Shown piece after piece: positions 1-7,181 of a DNA stretch of 18,482 nt. Position numbers and translations under genes: made by a program. Where the stretch lies: positions 1 through 18,482 of the forward strand of contig SLOG01000347.1 of the NCBI GenBank assembly GCA_007132635.1, read 5' to 3'. The notes beneath the pieces are model-generated. The model searched no databases and was not told the DNA's origin. It worked only from the letters and a program-made list of their open reading frames with translations. Numbering within the stretch: the stretch's first letter is position 1; each line of letters starts with the position of its first letter. Source of the DNA: Limnochordia bacterium. GTDB taxonomy: Bacteria > Bacillota > Limnochordia > Darwinibacteriales > SLO01.

Positions 1-2
1 TG

Positions 3-476
3 CTGCAGACACTATGTGCAGAAGCCAAATTGATGCAGCCTAACTACTATCCATATCTGCGTTCGCTGTTGGTACAGTTGTTGGTGCTCTTGAGCCGCTA
101 TGCCTCGGCCCACGCGACGGGATTTCCCATTGAAAGGCATTGTATTGACAGCCGTACCAAGAAGATCATCAGCTACATCTACACACACTACACCGAGACC
201 ATATCGCTTCAGTCTCTGGCGGACCATTTTTATATCAGTCCGTACTACCTTAGTCGGACATTTAAGAAGGAAATCGGCTTCACCGTCATCGAATACTTAA
301 CGACCATACGGGTACGCGAAGCGCAGCGGCTCCTGCGCGAGACGCAGCACAAAATCGGTGAAGTGTCGCAGATCGCCGGTTTCGGCACCATTCCTCACTT
401 CAACTCGGTCTTCCGCCGTCAGACCAATCTGTCGCCGAAGGAATATCGCCGTGCAGCCCGTGCCGTGGGGCAGTGA
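3..476 (+). CDS. AraC-family transcriptional regulator, C-terminal part (5' end outside window)
   Basis: The reading frame is open to the left edge, so the N-terminus and any sensor domain lie outside the window. A TTG-ATG at 30-35 is internal and not a likely start. The visible ~150 residues end in the two-helix-turn-helix DNA-binding domain of the AraC/XylS family. The first HTH is around SLQSLADHFYISPYYLSRTF. The second is around IGEVSQIAGFGTIPHFNSVF, followed by the family's closing SPKEYRR. The usual G-[FY]-x-[DN]-x-x-[YF]-F core is slightly altered (GFGTIPHF), but the pattern is clear. Such proteins regulate carbon catabolism or stress genes, and the target cannot be told from this fragment. 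The next gene starts 71 bases downstream on the same strand, so it could be co-transcribed or a target. Confidence 0.9.
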   Translation: MQTLCAEAKLMQPNYYPYLRSLLVQLLVLLSRYASAHATGFPIERHCIDSRTKKIISYIYTHYTETISLQSLADHFYISPYYLSRTFKKEIGFTVIEYLTTIRVREAQRLLRETQHKIGEVSQIAGFGTIPHFNSVFRRQTNLSPKEYRRAARAVGQ

Positions 477-547
477 TTTGGTGTATACTAGGTTTGTGGA
501 AGCGATTGCCCGTGAACGTTGACACACGATGATGGGAGGTTTCTTTG

Positions 548-1093
548 ATGGTAAGGTACAAGTTGTGTGCGCTCAGCCTAGTGGTGTTTGTTTTCCTGGC
601 AGCGGCCGGAGGGGCGTTGGCAGGGACTCTCGACCGTTTGGAGGCAGAATTGGAGTATTTTGCCGAGATTCTCGATCAGGCACGAGCAAGCCGTGCCGCA
701 CATCCGGATTTTCTGGCTGACTTGGAGTCCGTCTTGGCCAATCTTGAGCAGTATGTGGAAGCGAAGCGAGCGGCCGAAGCGGCATTGGCCGAGCCGAGTC
801 CGCCCACGACACCGTCTGCACCGGCTACACCGTCGCTGCCTTCGGCAGAGGCGGATACTAAAAACGGCGAGCTCGATTTGGGCGGGGTAGTGGAGGCCCT
901 CCTTCCCTGGCTGTTGGGCCTGAGCGGTCCGGCCGAGGAGGATCCGGGACCGGCTGTCGAAGAGGGGGCGGTTACCGAAGCTGACTTGGTCGAAATGCTG
1001 GCGGACATCGGTGTGGACTACTGGGAGCTGACAGAAGAAGAGCGACGAGTTCTGCGTGAGGAGTACTCAGTACAAATTAATGATGGGGAGTGA
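548..1093 (+). CDS. Small secreted protein with helical module and Pro/Ser/Thr linker (unknown function)
   Basis: I do not recognise a named family. ATG 548 is chosen over TTG 545 because GGGAGG (534-539) is correctly spaced from it. The 181-residue product has a signal peptide (residues 1-25, ending GGALA) with no lipobox cysteine, so it should be exported as a soluble protein. Residues ~27-70 form a Leu/Ala/Glu-rich helical module containing FAEILDQARASRAA. A linker at ~83-104 is rich in Pro, Ser and Thr. The acidic C-terminal part contains a short hydrophobic stretch (VVEALLPWLLGL). It ends in a predicted helical segment (DLVEMLADIGVDYWELTEEE). The helical module recurs in the next gene, whose ATG lies 5 bases after this stop, so the two are probably co-transcribed and functionally linked. 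Confidence 0.75.
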   Translation: MVRYKLCALSLVVFVFLAAAGGALAGTLDRLEAELEYFAEILDQARASRAAHPDFLADLESVLANLEQYVEAKRAAEAALAEPSPPTTPSAPATPSLPSAEADTKNGELDLGGVVEALLPWLLGLSGPAEEDPGPAVEEGAVTEADLVEMLADIGVDYWELTEEERRVLREEYSVQINDGE

Positions 1094-1098
1094 GGCAG

Positions 1099-1668
1099 AT
1101 GCTGTACCGTTGTTCGCTGCGTTTTATTGTGATGGTGGGGATTCTGGCCCTCTTGAGCGGCGTCACGGCCGCTTCCGGGCACGTGCATGAGGACGCGCTA
1201 GCAGAATTGGACGTGCTGATTGACGACTTTGCCGCCATTCTCGAAAAGGCAGAACTTGACCGAGCGGCCCAATTAGAACTCCTGAGGGACCTTGACGAGC
1301 TGCGGACAAGTTTCGGAGTCGTTCGGGACAAGCTTTACGGACGAATCGGTGATGAGCGGGATGAGGCGGCCATGCGGGCCCGCGGCTATCTGGCGTGGAC
1401 CGAGCGGTCCCAGTACTATGATGATGAAGAGATTGTCGTGTATTTTGCCGGCCTTCCCGGAAACCGCACGGATTGGATCGCGCTGACCGCGGCTTCTCGC
1501 CCCGACAATCAATATGGACGCTGGGCTTACACGCAGGGCGAGACTCGAGGCACACACACATTTGCGAAACTGTCGCCAGGAAGCTACGAAGTGCGCGTGT
1601 ACTTCAACTGGTCGAGCGGAGGCTACACTGTGCATAGCCGCCATCCCTTTACTGTGGTCGCTCGCTAG
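1099..1668 (+). CDS. Small secreted protein, helical module plus C-terminal beta-sandwich-like domain
   Basis: ATG 1099 is preferred: GGGGAG (1085-1090) is 8 bases upstream. The alternative GTG at 1090, which would overlap the previous stop as GTGA, has no properly placed ribosome binding site. The 189-residue protein has a signal peptide (~1-26) without a lipobox. Residues ~30-70 align without gaps to the preceding protein (FAAILEKAELDRAA against FAEILDQARASRAA). The C-terminal ~95 residues look like an Ig-like beta-sandwich: EIVVYFAGLPGNRTDWIALT, then WAYTQG, LSPGSYEVRVYFNWSSGGY and a final FTVVAR. This pattern (GLPGN..DWI, then LxPGxYExRxxF) is known to me from domains attached to secreted or caspase-like bacterial proteins. 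The exact function is unknown and ligand binding is only a guess. A short 62-base gap separates it from the convergent rtcB. Confidence 0.75.
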   Translation: MLYRCSLRFIVMVGILALLSGVTAASGHVHEDALAELDVLIDDFAAILEKAELDRAAQLELLRDLDELRTSFGVVRDKLYGRIGDERDEAAMRARGYLAWTERSQYYDDEEIVVYFAGLPGNRTDWIALTAASRPDNQYGRWAYTQGETRGTHTFAKLSPGSYEVRVYFNWSSGGYTVHSRHPFTVVAR

Positions 1669-1730
1669 GAAGGCGTTAATTTCCTCCGCTTTTCTACAGA
1701 CGGGAAAATCGACTTCCTTCTAGCATAGCC

Positions 1731-2954
1731 TCAGCCCTTGATAACCACCTTCGTCTGCAGCCGCAGGATAGGCTGGGCCAAGTCCTCTTGCATGGCCATG
1801 ACTGCGTTGATGTCTTTGTACGCAAGGCGATACTCTTCTGCGGTGTCGCCTTGTTTCTTTTTCCCGAGGATCACACCCCGGGCATCTAGGTCCTGCAGCA
1901 CCTCTTCGCGGGAAAAACGGCGCAGCGCCTCCCGCCGGCCCATGGTGCGTCCGGCGCCGTGGCTCGATGATTCGAAAGAATCCGGGTGCCCTTTACCCTC
2001 CGTTACATAGGAGTATGAGCCCATGGCACCAGGAATGATGCCGCGCTGGCCTTGCTTGGCCGCGATAGCTCCCTTGCGGTGGACCCAGACAGGTTGTCCG
2101 AAGTGCTCCTCTAAGGCCGCATAGTTATGGTGGGCTTCGGCCTGAAGCAGCACTTCCGGGTGGACCTGCGCGTGGCGCTGTAGGCCTTCGAACACAATGC
2201 GGCGGATACGCTCAAGCATGACAGCCCGGTTCTCCTGGGCGAAGTCGAGGCAGAGCTGGAGCCAATCCCGGTAGGCGCGCCCATCGGCGCTGTCGGCATC
2301 CAAGGCGGCTAAATCGAACGTAGGTGGTACGTTATGTCGTTGGACAGTGCGCAGTGCCTTGGCCCGATCGTTGAAGAATCGGGCCGTCTTGTAGCCGAAG
2401 TTGCGCGAGCCGGAGTGCACCATCAAGGCCAATCGCCCCGCGTCGTCTTCCTGCAGTTCAATGAAATGGTTGCCTCCGCCTAAGGTGCCGATTTGGTAGT
2501 AGCCTTCCTCCAAATCCGGGAGATTGCCGTCCGGATGCAGTCGGCTTGCCGCTCTGTCTAGGGCGCGGCAGGGCTGGCGTTCCTTATGGTGTTGGAATCC
2601 CGTAGGAATCTCTTTAAGGATACGCTGGGCGAGAGAGCGGGCTAAAGACCCGTGCGATGTCTGCACCTCCTGGAGGAGTGCCGCAGGCACGTCCGTCTGC
2701 AGAAAGGCTACCCCGCAGCCAATGTCCACCCCCACGGCGTTGGGAACGAGTACGTCGGCAGTCGCTAACACGCCGCCAATGGGCATGCCGAAACCAGCAT
2801 GGGTATCCGGCATCAGCGCGATCTGGCGAAAGGCAAACGGAAGCGAAGCCAGATTGTCTGCCTGCTGACGACACACAGAATCCAATTGGGACTCGTCGTC
2901 CAGCCAAACTTTGATGGGTACACGGTGCCGCTCGGGTTCATGAAGGGTAAACAT
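1731..2954 (-). CDS. rtcB: RtcB-family RNA-splicing ligase
   Basis: At 407 residues this is the usual length of the E. coli-type enzyme. RtcB joins 2',3'-cyclic phosphate (or 3'-phosphate) RNA ends to 5'-hydroxyl ends in the cytoplasm, using GTP and Mn2+. Visible motifs are PDTHAGFGMPIGG (49-61), GVDIGCG with metal ligands D77 and C80, GGGNHFIE with H163, HSGSRNFG with H180, and HHN at 275-277. SSSHGAGR carries H332, the histidine expected to be guanylylated. All core residues appear present, so the enzyme should be active. Start ATG 2954 is preceded by AAAGGAG with about 8 bases spacing. No archease or RtcA gene lies beside it. It is transcribed divergently from the phosphorylase, with 106 bases between the two starts in which I see no convincing consensus promoter. 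Confidence 0.97.
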   Translation of the reverse strand: MFTLHEPERHRVPIKVWLDDESQLDSVCRQQADNLASLPFAFRQIALMPDTHAGFGMPIGGVLATADVLVPNAVGVDIGCGVAFLQTDVPAALLQEVQTSHGSLARSLAQRILKEIPTGFQHHKERQPCRALDRAASRLHPDGNLPDLEEGYYQIGTLGGGNHFIELQEDDAGRLALMVHSGSRNFGYKTARFFNDRAKALRTVQRHNVPPTFDLAALDADSADGRAYRDWLQLCLDFAQENRAVMLERIRRIVFEGLQRHAQVHPEVLLQAEAHHNYAALEEHFGQPVWVHRKGAIAAKQGQRGIIPGAMGSYSYVTEGKGHPDSFESSSHGAGRTMGRREALRRFSREEVLQDLDARGVILGKKKQGDTAEEYRLAYKDINAVMAMQEDLAQPILRLQTKVVIKG

Positions 2955-3060
2955 TAGCGCTGCTCCTTTCGTTCAGTAACGGACTTGGTAGGAATTTTCT
3001 GCCCCATCCATAAGTAGATCAAGAAGGACAATACCGATTTTACCAAGGAGGTTTCACTGT

Positions 3061-4752
3061 ATGCAGGCACGAGTGGCCTATTTCTCCATGGAAATGGCAT
3101 TGGCAGTGGGAATGAAGACATATAGCGGCGGTCTTGGCGTCTTGGCCGGTGATACCGTACGAGGGTTCGCCGACTATGAGCTATCCGGCATCGGGGTTAC
3201 GCTGCTCCACCGTCGAGGCTACTTCCGCCAGAGTATTGACGAAAACGGGTGGCAGCAGGAGCAGCCGGATGATTGGGAACCGGCCAAGTACGCTGAGAAG
3301 CTTCCTGAGACTGTTGCGATTACCATCGAGGGGCGCACGGTGACGATAGCCGTGTGGCGCCGCAGCGTAGAAGGGCTTAATGGACACGCTGTACCGGTGT
3401 ACATGCTGGATACGAGGCTGGATGCCAATAGCGAATACGACCGCACGCTGACGGACTACTTGTATGGCGGGGACAGGTACTACCGGCTCTGCCAGGAAAT
3501 GGTCTTGGGGATCGGCGGTGTAAAAATACTGCGGGCTTTGGGTTATACGGACATCAGCCGCTTTCACATGAACGAAGGGCATTCAGCTTTCCTAACCTTA
3601 GAACTGCTGGATGAAGCAGCTGAAAACGCCGGCCGCAAGCAGTTTTCGCGAGAAGATGTAGAGGCCATTCGCCAGAAGTGTGTGTTTACGACGCACACGC
3701 CGGTAGCAGCTGGTCATGACAGGTTTCCCCTAGATATGGCCATGCGGGCGCTGCAGCGCAAAGAATTGCGGGATATGCAGGATGTCTTCTGCTGTGATAA
3801 CGAGCTGAACATGACCTATTTGGCGCTGAACTTAAGCGATCGAGTCAACGGAGTGGCCAAACGCCACGGTGAGATTTCCCGCGAGATGTTTCCGAATTAT
3901 GAGATTGACTCTATCACCAACGGAGTGCATGTGGCCACGTGGACAGCAGAACCGTTCGCGAAGTTGTTTGACAAGCATGTCCCGGAGTGGCGCAAGGATA
4001 ACTTCAGTCTGCGTTACGCGCTGCGGATTCCGTGCGACGCGGTGCGGGAAGCGCACCAGCAGTCAAAGCAGGCGCTGATGGACTACGTGAACAAGACAGC
4101 CAAGGCCGATTTCGACGTCGATACCTTTACCCTTGGATTTGCCCGCCGGGCCACACCGTACAAGCGTGCCGACCTGCTGATGCGGGACGTCCAGCGGTTA
4201 AACGCCTTGGCGGAGCGTCATGGGCCCATGCAGATTATCTATGCAGGCAAGGCGCATCCCAACGACCAACAAGGGAAGGAATACATTCAGCGCGTGATCC
4301 AGTCGGCTAAGAAGCTGTCAGATCAGATCCAGCTTGTTTATCTGCCGGATTACGCTTGGGAACTGGGCGGCCTCATCACATCCGGAGTGGATGTGTGGCT
4401 GAATACGCCGCTGCCGCCTAACGAGGCGAGCGGTACCAGCGGCATGAAGGCAGCACTCAACGGGGTTCCAAGTCTCAGTGTCTTGGACGGCTGGTGGCTG
4501 GAGGGCTGCATTGAAAACGAAACCGGTTGGGCCATCGGCCGGCGCTATGACCAGATAGAGAATCCGGACGTTCCCGCGGAGCAGGATGCCGACTCCCTCT
4601 ATGAAAAGCTCGATGAAGTTGTCCTGCCGCTGTACTACGAGAACTACGATGGCTTTCTGGATGTTATGATAAACGCCATCGCCCTTAACGGATCGTTTTT
4701 CACGGCACAGCGCATGCTGCTCGAGTACATGTCCATGGTGTACTTCCGCTAA
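3061..4752 (+). CDS. glgP: Alpha-glucan (glycogen/maltodextrin) phosphorylase, short GT35 form
   Basis: This enzyme releases glucose 1-phosphate from alpha-1,4-glucans by phosphorolysis, using pyridoxal phosphate. The 563-residue length matches the short archaeal/Thermotoga-like branch (TIGR02094 type), without the extra N-terminal domain of the ~850-residue forms. Motifs include the glycine-rich SGGLGVLAGD near residue 22, FHMNEGHSAF, THTPVAAGHD around 211-220, ITNGVH, and EASGTSGMKAALNG. K463 in the last motif is the expected PLP Schiff-base lysine. VLDGWWLE follows, as usual for this branch. The start is supported by AAGGAGG about 8 bases before the ATG. No glycogen synthesis genes are visible here. 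Its TAA overlaps the TAG of the convergent M81 gene in the four bases 4749-4752. Confidence 0.95.
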   Translation: MQARVAYFSMEMALAVGMKTYSGGLGVLAGDTVRGFADYELSGIGVTLLHRRGYFRQSIDENGWQQEQPDDWEPAKYAEKLPETVAITIEGRTVTIAVWRRSVEGLNGHAVPVYMLDTRLDANSEYDRTLTDYLYGGDRYYRLCQEMVLGIGGVKILRALGYTDISRFHMNEGHSAFLTLELLDEAAENAGRKQFSREDVEAIRQKCVFTTHTPVAAGHDRFPLDMAMRALQRKELRDMQDVFCCDNELNMTYLALNLSDRVNGVAKRHGEISREMFPNYEIDSITNGVHVATWTAEPFAKLFDKHVPEWRKDNFSLRYALRIPCDAVREAHQQSKQALMDYVNKTAKADFDVDTFTLGFARRATPYKRADLLMRDVQRLNALAERHGPMQIIYAGKAHPNDQQGKEYIQRVIQSAKKLSDQIQLVYLPDYAWELGGLITSGVDVWLNTPLPPNEASGTSGMKAALNGVPSLSVLDGWWLEGCIENETGWAIGRRYDQIENPDVPAEQDADSLYEKLDEVVLPLYYENYDGFLDVMINAIALNGSFFTAQRMLLEYMSMVYFR

Positions 4753-6197
4753 CGGATGAGGTAGTCGCTGGGTCGGTAGACGAAGTCTTGATCCAGCGGG
4801 TACATGGGCCGCAGTATCCGTTCGTAATGCAGCTCGCTGAACCGCTGGTTCGTATATCCGGGTGTCAGCGCCAGCATCCCGGCGGCGGCAATGGCTTCGT
4901 ATTTCGGGTCCAAGTAGCCGCTCTTGAGGACAAGGATCCGATAGCTTGCGGGATCCAGCCCTAACTGCACCAGGTCTTGCGGATCCAGCATCATGGTCCG
5001 CCGTTGGCTGATGACGATGTCGACTCCCTGCACTCGCAGGACGGCGGCCCGGGTTCTGCCTAGCTCGCCCAGATGAGTGACCCGGCCGGAAGCCTTGAGG
5101 CCAGGACTGTTTTCGGCGATGCTGGTGCGCCCCAATTCCACTTGAATATCGCTGCCGCGGCCTGCCTGCTCACAGACTGCCAGAGCCTGCGGGTCAGCTA
5201 TGGCGCCGAAAAGCACGTCGGTTGTTCCTTCGGCTAGCAGATGCTCTAGGGGAGCGACGGTGTTTTGGCTGCCGCCGGCCCCGGGGTTGTCGCCGCAGTC
5301 AGCAATGCAGACCGGGCCAGACCCAACGGCCTGTGCCTGACGGAGGGCTTCCGGAAACGGATAGGCGGCAGTGGTGAACTGAAACTGCTCCAGATGCTGC
5401 CAAAACACATGGGCAAGTCCTTGAGCGGTTCTTTCGGCCAAATCCCTGTCATCCCGGGTGACGACGAGGGCACTGGCTGCGCTGATGGATACGTCCGCCC
5501 ACGGGAAACCCATGAAATAGGAGCTGGCGAGGATGCTCGGCTGTCTGTCGGTTTGGATCAAGAGGGGGATCAGCTGTTTCATCGGCGCTTTGCTGGTCTC
5601 CGATTGTTCGCCGGACACGAGCAGCGGCAGGGCTACAGCGGCTGTTGTTAAGGAAAAGCTTTCTTGGAGTGACCGAAGGAGCAGGTCGGCGGCGCGGCGT
5701 CCGGTTTCATAGGCATCGATGTGGGGAGCCGTGCGATAGCCGACGAACGCTTGGGCACTGCGCAGCATGGCTGCCGATACCATGGCGTGCATGTCTAGGG
5801 AACAGACAATGGGTACATTTGGTCCGGCGGCCGCGTGCAGAGCAGCTAGCAGATCGCCCTCTGCATCGTCTAGGTCTTCGACCGTCATCGAACCGTGTAA
5901 GTGCAGGCAAATACCATCGAGCGGTCCCGAAGCGGCCTCCAGGATGCGGTTTTTGATGGAGTCATAGGCGGCGCGGGCGACAGGGCCTCCAGGTGTGGCG
6001 CGGGCTGCAGCTGAGAACACGAATTCGACACCGTGCTTCTGCAGGACACCAGCAATACCGTTGAGGGCGGAGCGACCGCCTTGAGTCATCAACACCTCCA
6101 TATCCTGGCCGTAGGCTGCGTCGAAGTCTTCCAGCTTGGTCCTCTCAGGGTTGAATGTGTTGGATTCATGGGAGAAGCTTCCAATTAGTATGCGCAA
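4749..6197 (-). CDS. M81-family metallopeptidase (MlrC-like, microcystinase C family)
   Basis: I choose TTG at 6197: GAGGTGA (6203-6209) lies 5 bases upstream, and the protein then starts MRILIGSFSHESNTF, the typical family N-terminus. The 482-residue protein has the N-terminal domain with SHESNTF (E11) and HLHGSM (H101). It also has SLDMHAMVS (D135, H137) and GYRTAPHIDAYETG (H159). The D-x-H then H spacing of 2 and 22 residues agrees with the zinc site I recall for MlrC. The C-terminal half carries DCGDNPGAGG and RTMMLDPQDL, as in the MlrC C-terminal domain. The best-known member cleaves linear microcystin peptides, but most relatives have unknown substrates, so only a zinc-dependent hydrolase role is supported. 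There is no signal peptide. It is divergent from the alpha/beta hydrolase and overlaps the phosphorylase stop. Confidence 0.92.
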   Translation of the reverse strand: MRILIGSFSHESNTFNPERTKLEDFDAAYGQDMEVLMTQGGRSALNGIAGVLQKHGVEFVFSAAARATPGGPVARAAYDSIKNRILEAASGPLDGICLHLHGSMTVEDLDDAEGDLLAALHAAAGPNVPIVCSLDMHAMVSAAMLRSAQAFVGYRTAPHIDAYETGRRAADLLLRSLQESFSLTTAAVALPLLVSGEQSETSKAPMKQLIPLLIQTDRQPSILASSYFMGFPWADVSISAASALVVTRDDRDLAERTAQGLAHVFWQHLEQFQFTTAAYPFPEALRQAQAVGSGPVCIADCGDNPGAGGSQNTVAPLEHLLAEGTTDVLFGAIADPQALAVCEQAGRGSDIQVELGRTSIAENSPGLKASGRVTHLGELGRTRAAVLRVQGVDIVISQRRTMMLDPQDLVQLGLDPASYRILVLKSGYLDPKYEAIAAAGMLALTPGYTNQRFSELHYERILRPMYPLDQDFVYRPSDYLIR

Positions 6198-6202
6198 GTG
6201 GC

Positions 6203-6209
6203 TCACCTC
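6203..6209 (-). promoter_or_regulatory. Ribosome binding site selecting the TTG start of the M81 gene
   Basis: The minus strand reads GAGGTGA five bases before TTG 6197. This decides the start against a 21-codon longer frame reaching 6260, which would overlap the divergent hydrolase gene. Confidence 0.75.
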
Positions 6210-6272
6210 GATTGATGGTTCGTCTACACATTCCCGATGAATGAAGGGAATTCCTGGCAAAGGAGATTCGTA

Positions 6273-7181
6273 ATGGGGAAAACAATCGGAAAGATTGTGT
6301 TAGCTGCGGTTGGGCTTGTTGTCGTGGCTTCGATGGTATTGGTTGTGTGGCATAGCGGGCAGATTCTGCGGGAGATGGCAGAGGTGCGGGTGGAGCCGGA
6401 CGTGGCTTGGTCGGAAGCCGAGGCGGCTGTTGTCGAAGCGCTGGACCTGGGGAGACATAACGGCATCGATCTCCATGCGTGGATGCTGTCTGCTGAAGAA
6501 CCGGAAGGCGTCATCGTGTTTCTGCACGGCCTGCATGGGATGGATGCCGCATCCATGGTGCGGTTCGCCTTTCCTCTGTGGGAAGCGGGCTATACGGTGT
6601 TCTGCCTCGATATGCGAGCCCATGGCCAAAGCGGCGGAAGCGAAATCGGGATGGCCTACACCGAACCGCAGGACATTAAGGTGCTGTTGGATTGGATCGC
6701 TGAACAACCGACTTACGGTGAGCTTACGGTCAGCCTAATCGGCTATTCTATGGGTGGGGCCGCGGCGATAAGCACCGCGGCGCAACGACCCGATGTGGCA
6801 GGCGTGGTCAGCATAAGCGGGTTCGCTTCGTTTGAAGAAACCTTTGTGGATGCTCTGCGGCAGCAAGAGGTCCCCGAACCCATCACGTATCTCTATCGGT
6901 GGGGCGTTCGCATTAATCTGTGGCGACGCTACGGGGCTAGGCCGACGGCTGCCGCACCTTTGATCAGCGTTACGCAACTCTCAGAAACACCTTTGCTCTT
7001 GGTCCACGGAAGTGCTGATGAGCAGATCGATGTGCGTCAGGCGCAGATGCTCTATGCAGCCGCACCTGCTGCCGAACTGTGGCTGCTTCCCGCGGCAGGC
7101 CACGATGCCATCATTACTCTTTTCAGCGATCCCGAGCACCGGGAGCGCCTGCTGCAGTTTTTGCAGCAGGTCCATGGTTAA
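6273..7181 (+). CDS. Membrane-anchored alpha/beta hydrolase
   Basis: ATG 6273 is preceded by AGGAG (6261-6265) at good spacing and gives 302 residues. The N-terminus (residues ~7-26) is one hydrophobic segment that is probably an uncleaved membrane anchor, placing the enzyme outside the membrane. The serine-hydrolase core is intact. FLHGLHG (83-89) is the oxyanion-hole HG region, DMRAHGQSGG follows, and GYSMGG carries the nucleophile S159. The acid is probably D249 (HGSADEQID) and the catalytic histidine H277 (AAGHD). This is the lysophospholipase/esterase-like, DUF1749/YqkD-like branch of the superfamily. The natural substrate is unknown. Its TAA overlaps the stop of the convergent helicase in the bases TTAA at 7178-7181. 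Confidence 0.9.
   Translation: MGKTIGKIVLAAVGLVVVASMVLVVWHSGQILREMAEVRVEPDVAWSEAEAAVVEALDLGRHNGIDLHAWMLSAEEPEGVIVFLHGLHGMDAASMVRFAFPLWEAGYTVFCLDMRAHGQSGGSEIGMAYTEPQDIKVLLDWIAEQPTYGELTVSLIGYSMGGAAAISTAAQRPDVAGVVSISGFASFEETFVDALRQQEVPEPITYLYRWGVRINLWRRYGARPTAAAPLISVTQLSETPLLLVHGSADEQIDVRQAQMLYAAAPAAELWLLPAAGHDAIITLFSDPEHRERLLQFLQQVHG

Noticed and set aside
483..488. TATACT as -10 of a promoter before the first small secreted protein
   Set aside because: No -35-like hexamer at 16-18 bases and no extended -10.
1664..1724. Inverted repeat GCTAG-AAGG / CCTTCTAGC between the small secreted protein and rtcB
   Set aside because: It has a long ~42-base loop and a bulge, and no T run; too weak to call a bidirectional terminator.
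3181..3582. Minus-strand frame within the phosphorylase gene
   Set aside because: Shadow of a clearly coding gene, with no motif or start signal of its own.
6198..6260. N-terminal extension of the M81 gene
   Set aside because: No ribosome binding site; family homology starts at MRILIGSFSHES and the extension would overlap the divergent gene.
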